This document shows, one piece after another, positions 30,908-40,795 of a stretch of 64,000 nucleotides of DNA; position 1 is the first letter of the stretch, and the number at the start of each line of letters is the position of its first letter. Source of the stretch: Picocystis sp. L7 (lineage: Eukaryota; Chlorophyta; Picocystophyceae; Picocystales; Picocystaceae); the NCBI GenBank assembly GCA_020975725.1, contig QXJR01000009.1, positions 682,001-746,000 of the forward strand, given 5' to 3'. A model generated the notes under the pieces. It was not told the origin of the DNA. It saw nothing but the letters and a program-made list of their open reading frames with translations, and did no database searches. Made by a program: the position numbers and the translations under genes.

Positions 30908-33900
30908 ATGGAGGCCGTAACAGGCGATGAGAAGAAGGGAACGGAACAGGCGGAGAGGTCGAGCTCATGGGGATCGAGGTTCTGGAGGCAGTACCCGGCT
31001 TTGATGAAGAAACAGGTTCTGGTGAGCGTGAGGAACTGGAAGTCGACGATGCTCATGCTCTTCGCCTCCTTCTTCTTCGTGTTCCTCATCTTTATCGTCA
31101 ACGCATCGGTCACGGCGGCGAGAGAAAATCAAGCCATGTTCAGCAACGAACTCAACCCAACACTCGAAGATGTCACTCCCATCCCGGACTGCAAACGCGA
31201 CTTCTTCTTGGATCCTAGCCGATCGTGCTACACCTTTCTGTATCAGCCCACGGGTGACGAGCAAATTGAAGCCATTGTAGATGCCATCAAGAAGAACAAC
31301 GATCCGCCCATCCCGGACAACAGGGTGCGTGGATTCTCCTCCCGAGAAGAGATCAACGAATTCCTGCTGGAACACCCAGAAAGTGTGCTTGGTGCCCTGC
31401 ATTTTGACAAGAGGGACGAGCAGCGCATTAGCTTCGTGCTCCAGACGAATTCCACTGTCAAATTCTGGAAAGGTAACTACCAAGATCCAAACTTTTATGC
31501 TCAGCTTCCTTTGCAGATGGCGACTGAGAGGGAAATCGTACGCAACCTGGCTGAAGATCCCGACCTCGAATGGTCTGTATCCTACAGCGACTTCGCGCAC
31601 CCTGCAATCGAGCTGCAGTCGGTGGTAGGAACAATTGGTGGATCCTTTTTGTTCGCAGCTGCTATGTTCGGTTTCACGATGCAGATGTCAGGCCTGGTAT
31701 GGGAGAGGGAGACAAGGCTTCGACAGTCCATGGCTACCATGGGCATGCTCGATTCTGCATACTGGTGCAGTTGGATATCGTGGGAGCTCGTGTTGATGAC
31801 CATTTCTTCCTTGTTGATTTGCTGTTTTGGACTGCTCTTTCAGTTTGACCTTTTCCTCGACAACAGTTTCGGCATTCTCTTTTTGCTGTTTCTCTTGTTC
31901 GAGGTATCCATGGCGGCATTCGCACTGTTCATATCCGCGTTTGTGTCCTCGGCATCCTCGTCCATCTTTGTCGGTTTCGCAATTTTTATTGTGGGATGGG
32001 CCTTTCAGGTGGTTGTGATCTTTGGCTTCCCTTTTGAGCCAGAGTTTTCTACTGCAGCCCAGGTGATATTCGCAATGCTGCCATGGAACTTGCTCGCCAA
32101 AGGACTTTACGATCTAGGCCAAGCAACCGCTACCAGCGACTCGCCAGGAATAAGCTGGTCAGAGAGATTCTCCTACTGCTTGACAAGGCCCCCACCACCA
32201 GATGAGCGGGCAACTTACGGCTACTACGATGACAACTGTGTAGTGCCCCTAGGACAAATGTTTTGGATTTTCCCTATTCTCTTTGTGGCCTTTGCAGTGC
32301 TGGGAATATACCTGGACAATGTTTTGCCAGACACCTACGGGAACCGAAGGGCCCTGCTGTACTTCCTATACCCAAGCTATTGGGTGTCCCCCAAGCCAGA
32401 CCACGGCAGAACAATCGAAGCCGAGGAAGCACTCATGACTGATGCACACCGTGAGCTGGGACTTTCCATGGACGCCGATGTGCTGGCAGAAGCACTGCGC
32501 ATGAAGAAGCGCTGCCGTGCCCACACACACGCACCGGAGCCAGACAGTAGCCAGGCAATCGAGAGTGCTCGATCAAGCGCCAAGATCTTTGATGACCCGG
32601 ACGCAAACACTCAGATGGTGGACGTGGACATTGGTTCCGATTCTTCATCGTCGGAGGGGAAGACACCATTGGCAATCGAGATGTTTGGACTCTCTAAAAA
32701 GTACAGAATCAAGCCCAAATATGTATGCAGGGGAGGCTGCAGATCGTGCTGGAGACATCGCCCCAAACTGGGACATGAACCAGAATATTTCCATGCTGTC
32801 TGCGGCAACTGGATCGGTGTGGAGGAAGGCGAGCTATTCTGTCTGCTTGGACCGAATGGCGCTGGAAAAACAACTACGATCAACTGCCTCACAGGCGTGA
32901 TGCCCCCAACTTCAGGGGATGCCTTGGTCTGTGGAGAATCCATCATGCAGTCAGGTGGACTTGACCGCATCCGTTCTTTCATGGGCGTGTGTCCCCAATT
33001 TGATGTCCAGTGGCCTGAGCTCACTGGGTACGAACATCTGAAGCTCTTTGCAGATCTCAAGGGAATACCCTTGAGCAAGACACATGCTGAAGCGATGCAG
33101 CTGTTGCAGAAAGTGAAACTAGAGGAGGCAATGAATGCCTGTGTGTCAACCTACTCTGGAGGAATGAAGCGTAGGTTGAGCGTCGCGATGGCTCTCCTAG
33201 GGGATCCGAAAGTTGTGTATTTGGACGAGCCAACCACTGGCATGGACCCCATTTCAAGGCGGCATGTTTGGGATATTATTCAGGATTCAAAGAAGGGCCG
33301 GTGCATCATCCTAACCACCCATTCGATGGAAGAAGCAGACATCCTCGGAGATAGAATAGGAATCATGGCCCGTGGTCATTTGCGCTGCTTGGGGCATCCA
33401 CTTCACTTAAAGAAAAGGTTTGGGACTGGGTACAAGGTGAGCATCAGTGTTAAAAAGCCTCTGTATTTGACTGACGCAAACATTGAGGCCTATGAAGAAA
33501 ATATTGAAAAGGTCTGTTCTATGTTCGTGGAAGAACTTGGAGTGCAGCCAAGCGATAGGTCAGAAGCATACATCCATTTCATTGTACAGAAAGACCGCGC
33601 TGAAGAACTTGGTAGGTTTTTCAGTCTTCTAGACGACAGGAAAGAAGAGTGCAACATCATGGATGTGCAACTTAGTCTTGCTTCCCTGGAGGAAGTATTC
33701 TTAAACATTGTTCGTCAGGCGGAACTGGAACATGCAAATAAAGAGGGAAGAACCGTGATGATAATGATCAACGGAACAGAGGAGGTAAACGTGCCAGTGG
33801 GTGTAGAGACATATAGAACTGAAAGCGGCGAGCTATACAAGTTCAAGTGGGGTCAAGGGGAGAGTGGGGAATTCATATTGATAGATTATGAGCGAGACAA

Positions 33901-33952
33901 CTCAGGGGAGACACCACGATCCCCCCATCAGGTTGGCCCTATCATATTCTGA
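30908..33952 (+). CDS. Half-size ABCA transporter 2
   Basis: A 1014-residue half ABCA transporter, related to the neighbour on the other strand but well diverged. The first helix is near residues 46-66 (TMLMLFASFFFVFLIFIV). A loop of about 170 residues precedes helices from about 238 to 490 (SFLFAAAMFGFTMQM, VLMTISSLLICCFGL). The nucleotide-binding domain has Walker A GPNGAGKTTT near 648, signature YSGGMKRRLS near 749, Walker B VVYLDEPTTGMDP near 770 and the switch LTTHSMEEADILG. Its NBD insert CRGGCRSCWRHRPK carries three cysteines in a basic stretch, which the neighbour lacks. The start is ambiguous: the in-frame ATG at 30782 adds 42 residues, and both have A at -3 and G at +4. It is convergent with succinyl-CoA ligase. 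Confidence 0.9.
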   Translation: MEAVTGDEKKGTEQAERSSSWGSRFWRQYPALMKKQVLVSVRNWKSTMLMLFASFFFVFLIFIVNASVTAARENQAMFSNELNPTLEDVTPIPDCKRDFFLDPSRSCYTFLYQPTGDEQIEAIVDAIKKNNDPPIPDNRVRGFSSREEINEFLLEHPESVLGALHFDKRDEQRISFVLQTNSTVKFWKGNYQDPNFYAQLPLQMATEREIVRNLAEDPDLEWSVSYSDFAHPAIELQSVVGTIGGSFLFAAAMFGFTMQMSGLVWERETRLRQSMATMGMLDSAYWCSWISWELVLMTISSLLICCFGLLFQFDLFLDNSFGILFLLFLLFEVSMAAFALFISAFVSSASSSIFVGFAIFIVGWAFQVVVIFGFPFEPEFSTAAQVIFAMLPWNLLAKGLYDLGQATATSDSPGISWSERFSYCLTRPPPPDERATYGYYDDNCVVPLGQMFWIFPILFVAFAVLGIYLDNVLPDTYGNRRALLYFLYPSYWVSPKPDHGRTIEAEEALMTDAHRELGLSMDADVLAEALRMKKRCRAHTHAPEPDSSQAIESARSSAKIFDDPDANTQMVDVDIGSDSSSSEGKTPLAIEMFGLSKKYRIKPKYVCRGGCRSCWRHRPKLGHEPEYFHAVCGNWIGVEEGELFCLLGPNGAGKTTTINCLTGVMPPTSGDALVCGESIMQSGGLDRIRSFMGVCPQFDVQWPELTGYEHLKLFADLKGIPLSKTHAEAMQLLQKVKLEEAMNACVSTYSGGMKRRLSVAMALLGDPKVVYLDEPTTGMDPISRRHVWDIIQDSKKGRCIILTTHSMEEADILGDRIGIMARGHLRCLGHPLHLKKRFGTGYKVSISVKKPLYLTDANIEAYEENIEKVCSMFVEELGVQPSDRSEAYIHFIVQKDRAEELGRFFSLLDDRKEECNIMDVQLSLASLEEVFLNIVRQAELEHANKEGRTVMIMINGTEEVNVPVGVETYRTESGELYKFKWGQGESGEFILIDYERDNSGETPRSPHQVGPIIF

Positions 33953-34159
33953 ACACGTTTAAAAGTATAAAAAATGGTGCACTGAATCGTTTTAATTGAA
34001 TGGCGACTCTATCCTACAAAACACATCTCTTTGCCCTTTAACGTAGGACTTCCTGGAGCTTACACCGATTAGCGTTGAAGCGCACGATAGACGTGTGGCA
34101 TCTAACCAGTCATTCGACAGAAGCCGACACATTCGCATGGTGGGGAGCATACCGCTGTT

Positions 34160-35212
34160 TCACAAAAGCTCTTGTTCAGCCATTACCCTATGCATGGCAC
34201 GCCCCATCTGTGCTGGAGAGTCAACCACCTTGACACCAGCAGCTTGAAGGGCTTCTATTTTATCCGAGGCTTTCCCCTTACCTCCAGAAATGATAGCCCC
34301 AGCATGGCCCATTCGCCTACCTGGAGGCGCGGTAAGTCCAGCAATAAATGAAACCACTGGTTTGGTTGTGCCCGATTTCATGATGAATTCGGCTGCCTCT
34401 TCTTCCGCGGTACCCCCTATTTCACCGATCATGATGATACCTTCTGTCTCAGGATCTTTCACAAACTTTTCAAGGCAGTCCACAAAATTTGTCCCATTGA
34501 AAGGGTCTCCACCAATGCCTACCACAGTGGATTGACCCAAGCCTTCGTTGGTAGTCTGGAAAACAGCCTCGTAGGTCAATGTTCCTGAACGTGAGACAAT
34601 TCCAATCTTTCCAGGCTTGTGGATGTATCCTGGCATGATACCAATTTTGCACTCTCCAGGTTTGATGATACCTGGGCAGTTTGGCCCGATAAGCCGTGTT
34701 TTGGTTTGGCTCAATAGCTTCTTCTTCACCTTTACCATGTCCTGTTGAGGAATACCTTCCGTGATACACACGACCAATTCCATCCCTGCATCAATGGCCT
34801 CCATGATTCCACTGGCGGCAAACGGGGGAGGGATGTAGATGACGGACGCATTGGCCCCAGTGGCCTCCTTTGCTTCAGCCACTGTGTTGAAGATCGGCAG
34901 TCCCAGATGTCTTGTGCCCCCCTTTTTGGGCGTTACGCCTCCCACCATCTGCGTTCCATACTCGACGGCCTGCTCAGTGTGGAAGGTCCCATTCTTACCT
35001 GTCATACCTTGGCAAATAACCTTGGTGTCACGATTGACGAAAACTGCTGGTTCCTATGATCATGATATGCCAAAGGCGGTCAGTTTCCAATCCCTTCCAC
35101 CCCTGTGATCGACAGGAACGCATCGCGTTCCTCGTACCTTGGTTGAGAGATGGCGCAACCCCTGGCGCACAGGCACAAACCTTGCCCAGTTGCGGTTCCT
35201 ACAGCGTGTCAT
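34160..35212 (-). CDS. SUCLG1: Succinyl-CoA ligase alpha subunit, mitochondrial (one 84-nt intron)
   Basis: The exons are 35212-35138 and 35053-34160, joined across a GTACGA...CATAG intron of 84 nt in phase 0, giving 322 residues. Without splicing the frame meets a stop just before the conserved entry strand; with it, LSTK joins [16 protein letters not shown], the normal beginning of the CoA-binding fold. The product makes succinate and ATP or GTP from succinyl-CoA in the TCA cycle. CoA-binding [11 protein letters not shown], the [11 protein letters not shown] segment and the phosphohistidine region [14 protein letters not shown] are all present. Exon 1 encodes [17 protein letters not shown], a textbook mitochondrial presequence, which fixes the start at 35212. 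It is convergent with ABCA 2, 207 bp away. Confidence 0.93.
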
Positions 35213-36208
35213 GATCTTGTCAGCCTTCTTACATGTCCGAAACTCTATCGCAGTATTCGTTTCAAGGCTGGAGCGTGTGCATGATCCGCATTCATGTGTT
35301 CCCAAGGCCTGTGTTTCCCTGGTAGTCGTTGGACTTCAGGCGTGAACCACAGAGCAGCACGTCATCTCGGCGCACCAGGCGCCCAAGTTTCCTCCAATGC
35401 TCCCGCTCTGAGAAACTTTAGCCACACGTGCGCTTCGACTTTTGCGCGCGCCGTTCGACTCCACCTTTGGCGTCGGTTCTTCGTGACATTGCTTCCACCT
35501 TGGATCGCCGTCCATTCCATCCCCACGTTCGATTCCTTTCCGATCCCACGCCTTTGCATCACGTTCACACACCTCAGAAACGCAGCCAGCGCCATCCTTG
35601 TCGCCTCGGATCTCCCGTGCGACGGTGGCGAGCGCGGTGCGCCTTTCCAGCGGCGATGGAATTCCTCTTCGTGGCGGACGAGTGGCTTGGACGTTTCATC
35701 GATATCTCGAATGAGATCTCGATGGTGCGATCGAGATCTCGAAGGGGGAAGGAACAGGGGGTGGAGAGAGGGGGGGGAAACCCTGGGAAAGGAGGCAAGG
35801 GAGATCCATCCGAAAGAGGGCAGGAATGGTGGAGAGAAACCATGGACAGTCAACAACATTGCACAACAGACAGGGTCATGGAAGACGGGCATGGAACCAC
35901 GAAGGGATGGCGTGGAACAAGAGACGGACGAGACGAATGGGAGTGTAGGGATGGATGGATGCAAGTGAAAGTGCATGGGTGATCGTCCTTCTCCAAACCA
36001 TCACGCCACGAGCGACCCTGTTCTCTGCCCGGGTGAAACACCACGCCATCGCATGCTTTGCAAGGAGTGGAATAGGATTGCTTTCGTCTACACATGGATC
36101 CGCGCATCCAGCTGGGACTCCTCGCCGGTGCATCCGCGGTCACCGGAAGAACTCCTTCTCCATTGTGTGCCGTTCTGTTCCCACGGCGCAAGACGATCGC
36201 TTCCTCCA
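35213..36208. promoter_or_regulatory. Upstream region of succinyl-CoA ligase, 3' flank of thioredoxin
   Basis: No gene recognised. ATCGATATCTCGA, GAGATCTCGATGG and GATCGAGATCTCGA lie within 35698-35742, three near-palindromic copies of the TCGA-rich word, about 490-530 nt before the ligase start. CACGTG is at about 35427. Confidence 0.4.
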
Positions 36209-36628
36209 TCAATCGAGGAACATACGCACGCGTTCCGTCAACTGCTTGGATTCGAGCACGCCTTCGATTCGATCCACAGGACTTCCACGCTTGAAGAGCA
36301 CGAGCGTAGGCAAGGCCTGGATCCCGTACTTGGACGCCAGCGTGGGATACTTTTCGGTGTCGATTTTGACCACTTGCAATGCACCAGTGAGGTTTCTTTG
36401 CACTTCGGACAGGATGGGTCCCATCATCTGGCACGGTCCACACCACGTGGCGTAGAAGTCCACGAGCACCGGCACGTTGGAACCTTGCAGCAGGTCTTCG
36501 AAGGACGCGAACTTCTCCTTCCTCGCACCCACACGTACGTTCCTCCTGCGCCTCGTGTTCGCCACGATATCCCTGCCATTCCCAAGCCTCGAACGTGCTG
36601 TTCCTTTCATCCAAGCGACCTTCGCCAT
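36209..36628 (-). CDS. Thioredoxin, probably plastid (y/x-like)
   Basis: A 139-residue thioredoxin, a dithiol reductant. The strand VLVDFYATWCGPCQMMGP holds the WCGPC active site at 62-66. D57 is the conserved buried acid, ALPTLVLF carries the cis-proline P107, and KIDTEKYP matches the family. Residues 1-36 (MAKVAWMKGTARSRLGNG and a run of arginines) form a likely targeting peptide. By the active-site surroundings (WCGPCQMM) it resembles plant plastid Trx y or x more than f or m, but subtype calls need a tree. The start at 36628 opens the leader. It shares a 327-bp upstream region with USP on the other strand, which contains a pyrimidine tandem repeat. Confidence 0.88.
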   Translation of the reverse strand: MAKVAWMKGTARSRLGNGRDIVANTRRRRNVRVGARKEKFASFEDLLQGSNVPVLVDFYATWCGPCQMMGPILSEVQRNLTGALQVVKIDTEKYPTLASKYGIQALPTLVLFKRGSPVDRIEGVLESKQLTERVRMFLD

Positions 36629-36681
36629 CACCAACGAACTCCTCCTCCCAGGTCTCGCTCGACGGTCCCTCACCTCTCCTT

Positions 36682-36825
36682 CCCTGTCGATCCCTGTCCT
36701 TCTCTCCTTCTCTCTCCTTCTCTGTCGATCCCTCTCCTTCCCTGTCGATCCCTGTCCTTCTCTCCTTCTCTCTCCTTCTCTGTCGATCCCTCTCCTTCCC
36801 TCTCCTTCCCTGTCGATCCCTGTCC
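36682..36825. repeat. Pyrimidine-rich 58-bp tandem repeat
   Basis: Two adjacent near-identical units of about 58 bp start near 36682 and 36742, followed by a partial third. Each is built from CCCTGTCGATCCCTGTCC and CTTCTCTCC words. The tract fills most of the interval between the thioredoxin and USP starts. Long pyrimidine runs of this kind can form non-B DNA or act as initiator regions; that is inference. Confidence 0.75.
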
Positions 36826-36955
36826 CTGCTTATCTCTCTCGGTTCCCTGGATCCCCCTGTCCGTCCCCCGACCCACCCTCCACGAAGTTAATTCCTTCGT
36901 AAACTCAGGGGAGGGAAGGCGAGACGAAGCCTCCCAGAAGTTCCCCAAGGTGACC

Positions 36956-38800
36956 ATGGAACGCGCAACCGAAGCCGTGACTTGGAGCGACGAAGAACGA
37001 AAGATGCTGCGCGGGAACGAGGCAAATTTCGACGAAAGGGAAGCGAAAATGGTGCAGATGCTGCTGCGTGAAGGACAGGAACACGTGTTCACCCACTGGC
37101 CGGAACCTGGACGAGAAGAACCAGAAAAGAAGAAACTGCTGCAACAGATTGTCAAACTGGATGATTCATACCCAGGAGGACTGAAAAAGTATCTGGCCAA
37201 CGCCAGAAAACTGCTGGAAGAGTCCAATATGGGAATCAATCCCTTCGATGGATACACGCCCTCCGTTCCCGACGGTGTCACCCTCGGATTCGGCGATGCG
37301 GAGTTCCTCAACTATGAAACCACAGGGATACAAGCGGCTGGACAATCCGCTTTTGTGCTCGTGGCCGGTGGACTGGGAGAGAGGTTGGGTTACAGCGGAA
37401 TCAAAGTGGCGCTTCCTATCGAGCTCGCCACCAAAAAGTGCTTCCTGCAATACTACATCGAATACATACTGGCCCTGCAACATGAATCCAACACCAAGCA
37501 GAAGCTTCCGTTGGCCATCATGACCTCGGGAGATACCCACGAGAAGACCAAAGAACTGCTCGAAAGTAACAACAATTTTGGGATGGAAGAAGGCCAGGTT
37601 GTCCTCATGAAACAGGAGAAAGTAGCGTGCCTGCAAGACAACGATGCGCATGTGGCCCTGTCGGAAGGTGACAAATACCAAATACAAACAAAACCGCACG
37701 GACACGGAGACGTCCATGCCCTCCTTTACTCGGAGGGATTGGCGGAAAAGTGGAAGTCCCAGGGTCTGAAGTGGGTCTGCTTTTTCCAAGACACAAACGC
37801 CCAAGCTTTCCGCGCTCTGCCTTGTGCGCTGGGCGTTGCTCAGACGGAGAGATACGATGTGAATTCTGTGTGCGTACCACGGAAACCGAAGGAAGCCATG
37901 GGAGCAATCACCCTCCTTACGCACAAGGACGGCTCGAAAATGACGCTCAACGTCGAATACAACCAACTGGATTCGCTCCTGCGAGCTACCATCAATCCGG
38001 AGGGAGATGTTGCTGATTCCACTGGATTTTCTCCCTTGCCAGGGAACATCAATCAGTTGGTTTTTTCGCTGGAATCCTACCACAAAACCCTGCAGAAGAC
38101 CCACGGTGTCATTGGAGAGTTTGTAAATCCTAAATACAAGGACGAGCGAAAAACGGAATTCAAAAAATCGACTAGGCTGGAGTGTATGATGCAAGATTAT
38201 CCTCGTGCATTGAACAGTGACGCCAAGGTAGGATTTATGGTGATCAAGGATGTTTGGTCTGCATGCTCCCCAGTCAAGAATTCTGTCGATGTGGCACGGG
38301 CAAAGGCTGAAGCTGGTGAGCCGACCCATTCTGCAACTGCATCAGAGATGGATATCTATCACACGAACAGTGCGATGCTTCGAATGATTGGTGTCTCTGT
38401 GGGTGGCCCCACCAAAGGCGTTTTCAACGGAATCCCGGTAGACATGTACCCTCGCGTTTGTCTTGCACCGAACGTGGGCTGTTCGTTCCAGACGCTCAAG
38501 AAGCATTTTACAAAACCATCAGCTGTCTCGATTGCCAGCGATTCTACATTGGTGATTGATGGACAGAACATCTATGTGGGGTCGTTGACCCTGTCGGGAA
38601 CGTTGGTCTTGAAGGCCGCAGAGAACGCCCAAGTGACTGTGGATGGACTTTCTGTATCCAACAAAGGCTGGACTTGGACACCTCTCGCTCCTGGTGAAGG
38701 TTCCGAGGAGGAGGCAATGCGTGGTTTTACGGTGGAGTGCGTGGAGGAAGAAAAGCACGAGTTCCAGGAGCCTGGAGAGTACACACTACCTCCGTTGTGA
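36956..38800 (+). CDS. USP: UDP-sugar pyrophosphorylase
   Basis: A 614-residue UDP-sugar pyrophosphorylase, which makes UDP-glucose, UDP-galactose, UDP-glucuronate and others from the sugar 1-phosphates and UTP. The nucleotide loop VLVAGGLGERLGYSGIK is at 134-150, followed by the substrate-binding segment KYQIQTKPHGHGDVHALL and WVCFFQDTNAQAF. The length equals plant USP (about 610-620), and it is distinct from the UGPase encoded at 46870-48303. There is no targeting peptide, so it is cytosolic. The start at 36956 has a good ACC-ATG-G context and directly precedes the first charged helix. Frames upstream are open through the pyrimidine repeat but are not protein-like. The protein is complete. 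Confidence 0.93.
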   Translation: MERATEAVTWSDEERKMLRGNEANFDEREAKMVQMLLREGQEHVFTHWPEPGREEPEKKKLLQQIVKLDDSYPGGLKKYLANARKLLEESNMGINPFDGYTPSVPDGVTLGFGDAEFLNYETTGIQAAGQSAFVLVAGGLGERLGYSGIKVALPIELATKKCFLQYYIEYILALQHESNTKQKLPLAIMTSGDTHEKTKELLESNNNFGMEEGQVVLMKQEKVACLQDNDAHVALSEGDKYQIQTKPHGHGDVHALLYSEGLAEKWKSQGLKWVCFFQDTNAQAFRALPCALGVAQTERYDVNSVCVPRKPKEAMGAITLLTHKDGSKMTLNVEYNQLDSLLRATINPEGDVADSTGFSPLPGNINQLVFSLESYHKTLQKTHGVIGEFVNPKYKDERKTEFKKSTRLECMMQDYPRALNSDAKVGFMVIKDVWSACSPVKNSVDVARAKAEAGEPTHSATASEMDIYHTNSAMLRMIGVSVGGPTKGVFNGIPVDMYPRVCLAPNVGCSFQTLKKHFTKPSAVSIASDSTLVIDGQNIYVGSLTLSGTLVLKAAENAQVTVDGLSVSNKGWTWTPLAPGEGSEEEAMRGFTVECVEEEKHEFQEPGEYTLPPL

Positions 38801-39247
38801 TTTCGACACCATGCCACCTGGTTCGATCGCGTATCTTTTCAAACCCATCCAATCTTTTTCTCGATTAGGTGTGCATGTCTGTAACGAATCTTCTCCGTCT
38901 ATTTCAGCCACGATAGAGCCACAGAGTCCACGAATGCATTGGTGGGCATGTTCCTCCCCTTTGGTTTGGAGGCCCTCCATCCACGGGTCTTCAGACCACC
39001 TTGTCAGCGACCCTGAAGTTTCCACACGAGTTAACCTCCCACCTTCGCATTCGTGCTTCGCCTGCTTTCGCGACGCGAAGATCCGAAGCGCAAGGACCAC
39101 CGCGTCGGCGAAGGAACTTGCACGCGTGACTGGAGCTTCGTGGTAGAGAGCAGGCGGTTGGGTTTCGTTTTCGGACACTCTGCGGCTGGGGTTCGTGCGT
39201 CGAGCAGCAGAAAAGAGCAGCTGTGCCGAGGTGCAGATCGGAGCAAG
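38801..39247. other. Intergenic, USP to V-ATPase F
   Basis: No gene seen in 447 bp. It must hold the 3' end of USP and the V-ATPase subunit F promoter. It contains no motif I can name with confidence. Confidence 0.35.
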
Positions 39248-39619
39248 ATGCCGTCCACACAGGCCAAAATGAGCATGGAAAATGCGCTGATCGGCATGAT
39301 TTGTGACGAAGACACGGTGACTGGTTTGCTGCTCACAGGTGCAGGAGACGTGGACTTGAGGAAGCGGACGAACTTTCTCGTGGTGGATTCGAAGACCACC
39401 CTCAAAGACGTCGAAACGAAGTTTAGGGAATTGTGTGCCAGGGACGATGTTGCAGTCATTCTCATCAGCCAATATGTGGCCGACATGATCCGCTACATCG
39501 TGGACCGACATAAAGCTCCGATCCCTGCCGTCTTAGAGATCCCCAGCAAAGACCATCCGTATGACCCGATCAAAGACAGCGTGCTTGCAAGAGTAAAGCA
39601 CATGTTCGCGGGTGAATGA
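39248..39619 (+). CDS. VMA7: V-type proton ATPase subunit F
   Basis: A 123-residue V-ATPase subunit F, a small subunit of the central rotor stalk that links ATP hydrolysis in V1 to proton pumping across vacuolar and endosomal membranes. IGMICDEDTVTGLLLTG at the start, NFLVVDSKTT in the middle and AVILISQYVADMIR near the centre are diagnostic. The end, PAVLEIPSKDHPYDPIKDSV, is nearly invariant in eukaryotes. The length matches animal and plant proteins (about 119-130). The ATG at 39248 gives a short MPSTQAKMSMEN lead; M8 is an alternative. It is convergent with Hsp33, whose stop is 87 bp beyond. Confidence 0.95.
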   Translation: MPSTQAKMSMENALIGMICDEDTVTGLLLTGAGDVDLRKRTNFLVVDSKTTLKDVETKFRELCARDDVAVILISQYVADMIRYIVDRHKAPIPAVLEIPSKDHPYDPIKDSVLARVKHMFAGE

Positions 39620-39691
39620 GTGTACAAAACCGAGGCTCCGCTTCGCAACACAAACGGGCATTTTTCAAACAAGGACCCATGGCAATAACGT

Positions 39692-39697
39692 TTTATT
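39692..39697 (-). terminator. Candidate poly(A) signal for Hsp33
   Basis: AATAAA on the minus strand, nine bases beyond the Hsp33 stop codon. Confidence 0.45.
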
Positions 39698-39706
39698 CTT
39701 TTCGAT

Positions 39707-40747
39707 TCAACCGTGCATCTCCTCCAGCGTCTGAAGAATCTCTTCCCCGCCGAAGCGAACCACGTCCTTGCAAAATTCACAGGTCACCTCGATCACACCA
39801 TCCTGCTCATCAATCAAGTTCTGCACATCCTCCTTTCCCAGCAATGCGACCGCTCTCTTCATTCTAACCTTCAAATTTCCTATCTCGCAAGGGCCATACT
39901 TTGGCTTCAGATGAAACGCTCCCGGTGATACGCCGATCCCCTCCAGCAGGAGTTCTGTGATTTCTGCTTCGCTACAACCTTCGGCATGCAGTTCGTTGGG
40001 ACTGGGCATGTGGGAAATGTTCCGCTCCAATGCCGATATAGTCTCTTCGGATGCGAAAGGTAACACTTGGACCAACCATCCTCCTGCCGCGTCTACCTGT
40101 CCATCTTTGCCCAGTGATACACCTAAACCGATGGCGGATTGAACTTGTTCGCTTTCTGAGAGATAATGGGCCAGGTCTTCGGCTACTTCTCCGGAATGAA
40201 TGGGTGTCATTCCCGAATACGGCCGTTTCTGACCTGGATGGGATCGCACCACAGTCACCACACCATTGCCAATTGCGCCTGCAACATCCAGCTTGCCGCA
40301 GGGCAGGGGTGGGGGTTCTACGATTGGATTGGCGATCGAACCTTTGACCAGTCCGTTGCTCTCTGCAATGACGGTCATTTGTCGTATATCCCCCGTGCCT
40401 CGGAAGGTGATTTGTACGGCGTCGCCTTCTGCCTTGAAAGCACCCATGAGCACGGCACCCGTGAGCAACCGTCCCAGCGCCGACGTCGGGGTGGGAGACG
40501 TTCCATGTCTCCTGGCTGCCTCTCGCACGAGATGTGTGGTGTCTGCGACGAGCACGGAAACTTCTCCATTGTCGGAGATGCTGCGCAGGATGGTGTCTTC
40601 CTTCTCCCCACGACCGTTCGTGTCGGCACTTTGGGCGCCTGCATTGATCCTTTTCCTGTCCGTCCCTTTCAAGCGCTTTCTTCCACCGTGCAAGCGCGTC
40701 CCAACACCCCTTGGATGTGCCTTGAAGCGCGGCAAACCGCAAGACAT
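39707..40747 (-). CDS. HSP33: Hsp33-family redox chaperone, organelle-targeted, altered zinc site
   Basis: A 346-residue protein of the Hsp33 family, holdase chaperones switched on by oxidation. The substrate-binding domain is clear: ADTTHLVREAARRHG, ALGRLLTGAVLMGAFKAEGD, GNGVVTVVRSHPGQKRPYSG and GGWLVQVLPFASEE. Residues 1-45 are basic and look like a plastid or mitochondrial leader, which fixes the start at 40747. The C-terminal switch is odd. Hsp33 normally has CxC about 27-32 residues before CxxC; here the second pair CEFC is normal, but the first site reads YGPCEIGNLKVR with only one cysteine, shifted by two positions. With three cysteines, zinc and disulfide chemistry should differ. Three 24-bp repeats lie 49-106 nt upstream of the start. 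Confidence 0.88.
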   Translation of the reverse strand: MSCGLPRFKAHPRGVGTRLHGGRKRLKGTDRKRINAGAQSADTNGRGEKEDTILRSISDNGEVSVLVADTTHLVREAARRHGTSPTPTSALGRLLTGAVLMGAFKAEGDAVQITFRGTGDIRQMTVIAESNGLVKGSIANPIVEPPPLPCGKLDVAGAIGNGVVTVVRSHPGQKRPYSGMTPIHSGEVAEDLAHYLSESEQVQSAIGLGVSLGKDGQVDAAGGWLVQVLPFASEETISALERNISHMPSPNELHAEGCSEAEITELLLEGIGVSPGAFHLKPKYGPCEIGNLKVRMKRAVALLGKEDVQNLIDEQDGVIEVTCEFCKDVVRFGGEEILQTLEEMHG

Positions 40748-40795
40748 GGCGGCGCCAGTGGCCACGTCGAAGCTGCTCGTTTCGAAGGCCCATCG

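Noticed and set aside
29760-30920. Long plus-strand frame between the ABCA genes as a gene
   Set aside because: Composition is Pro/Ser/Arg-rich with no motif, and overlapping frames of similar length exist on both strands.
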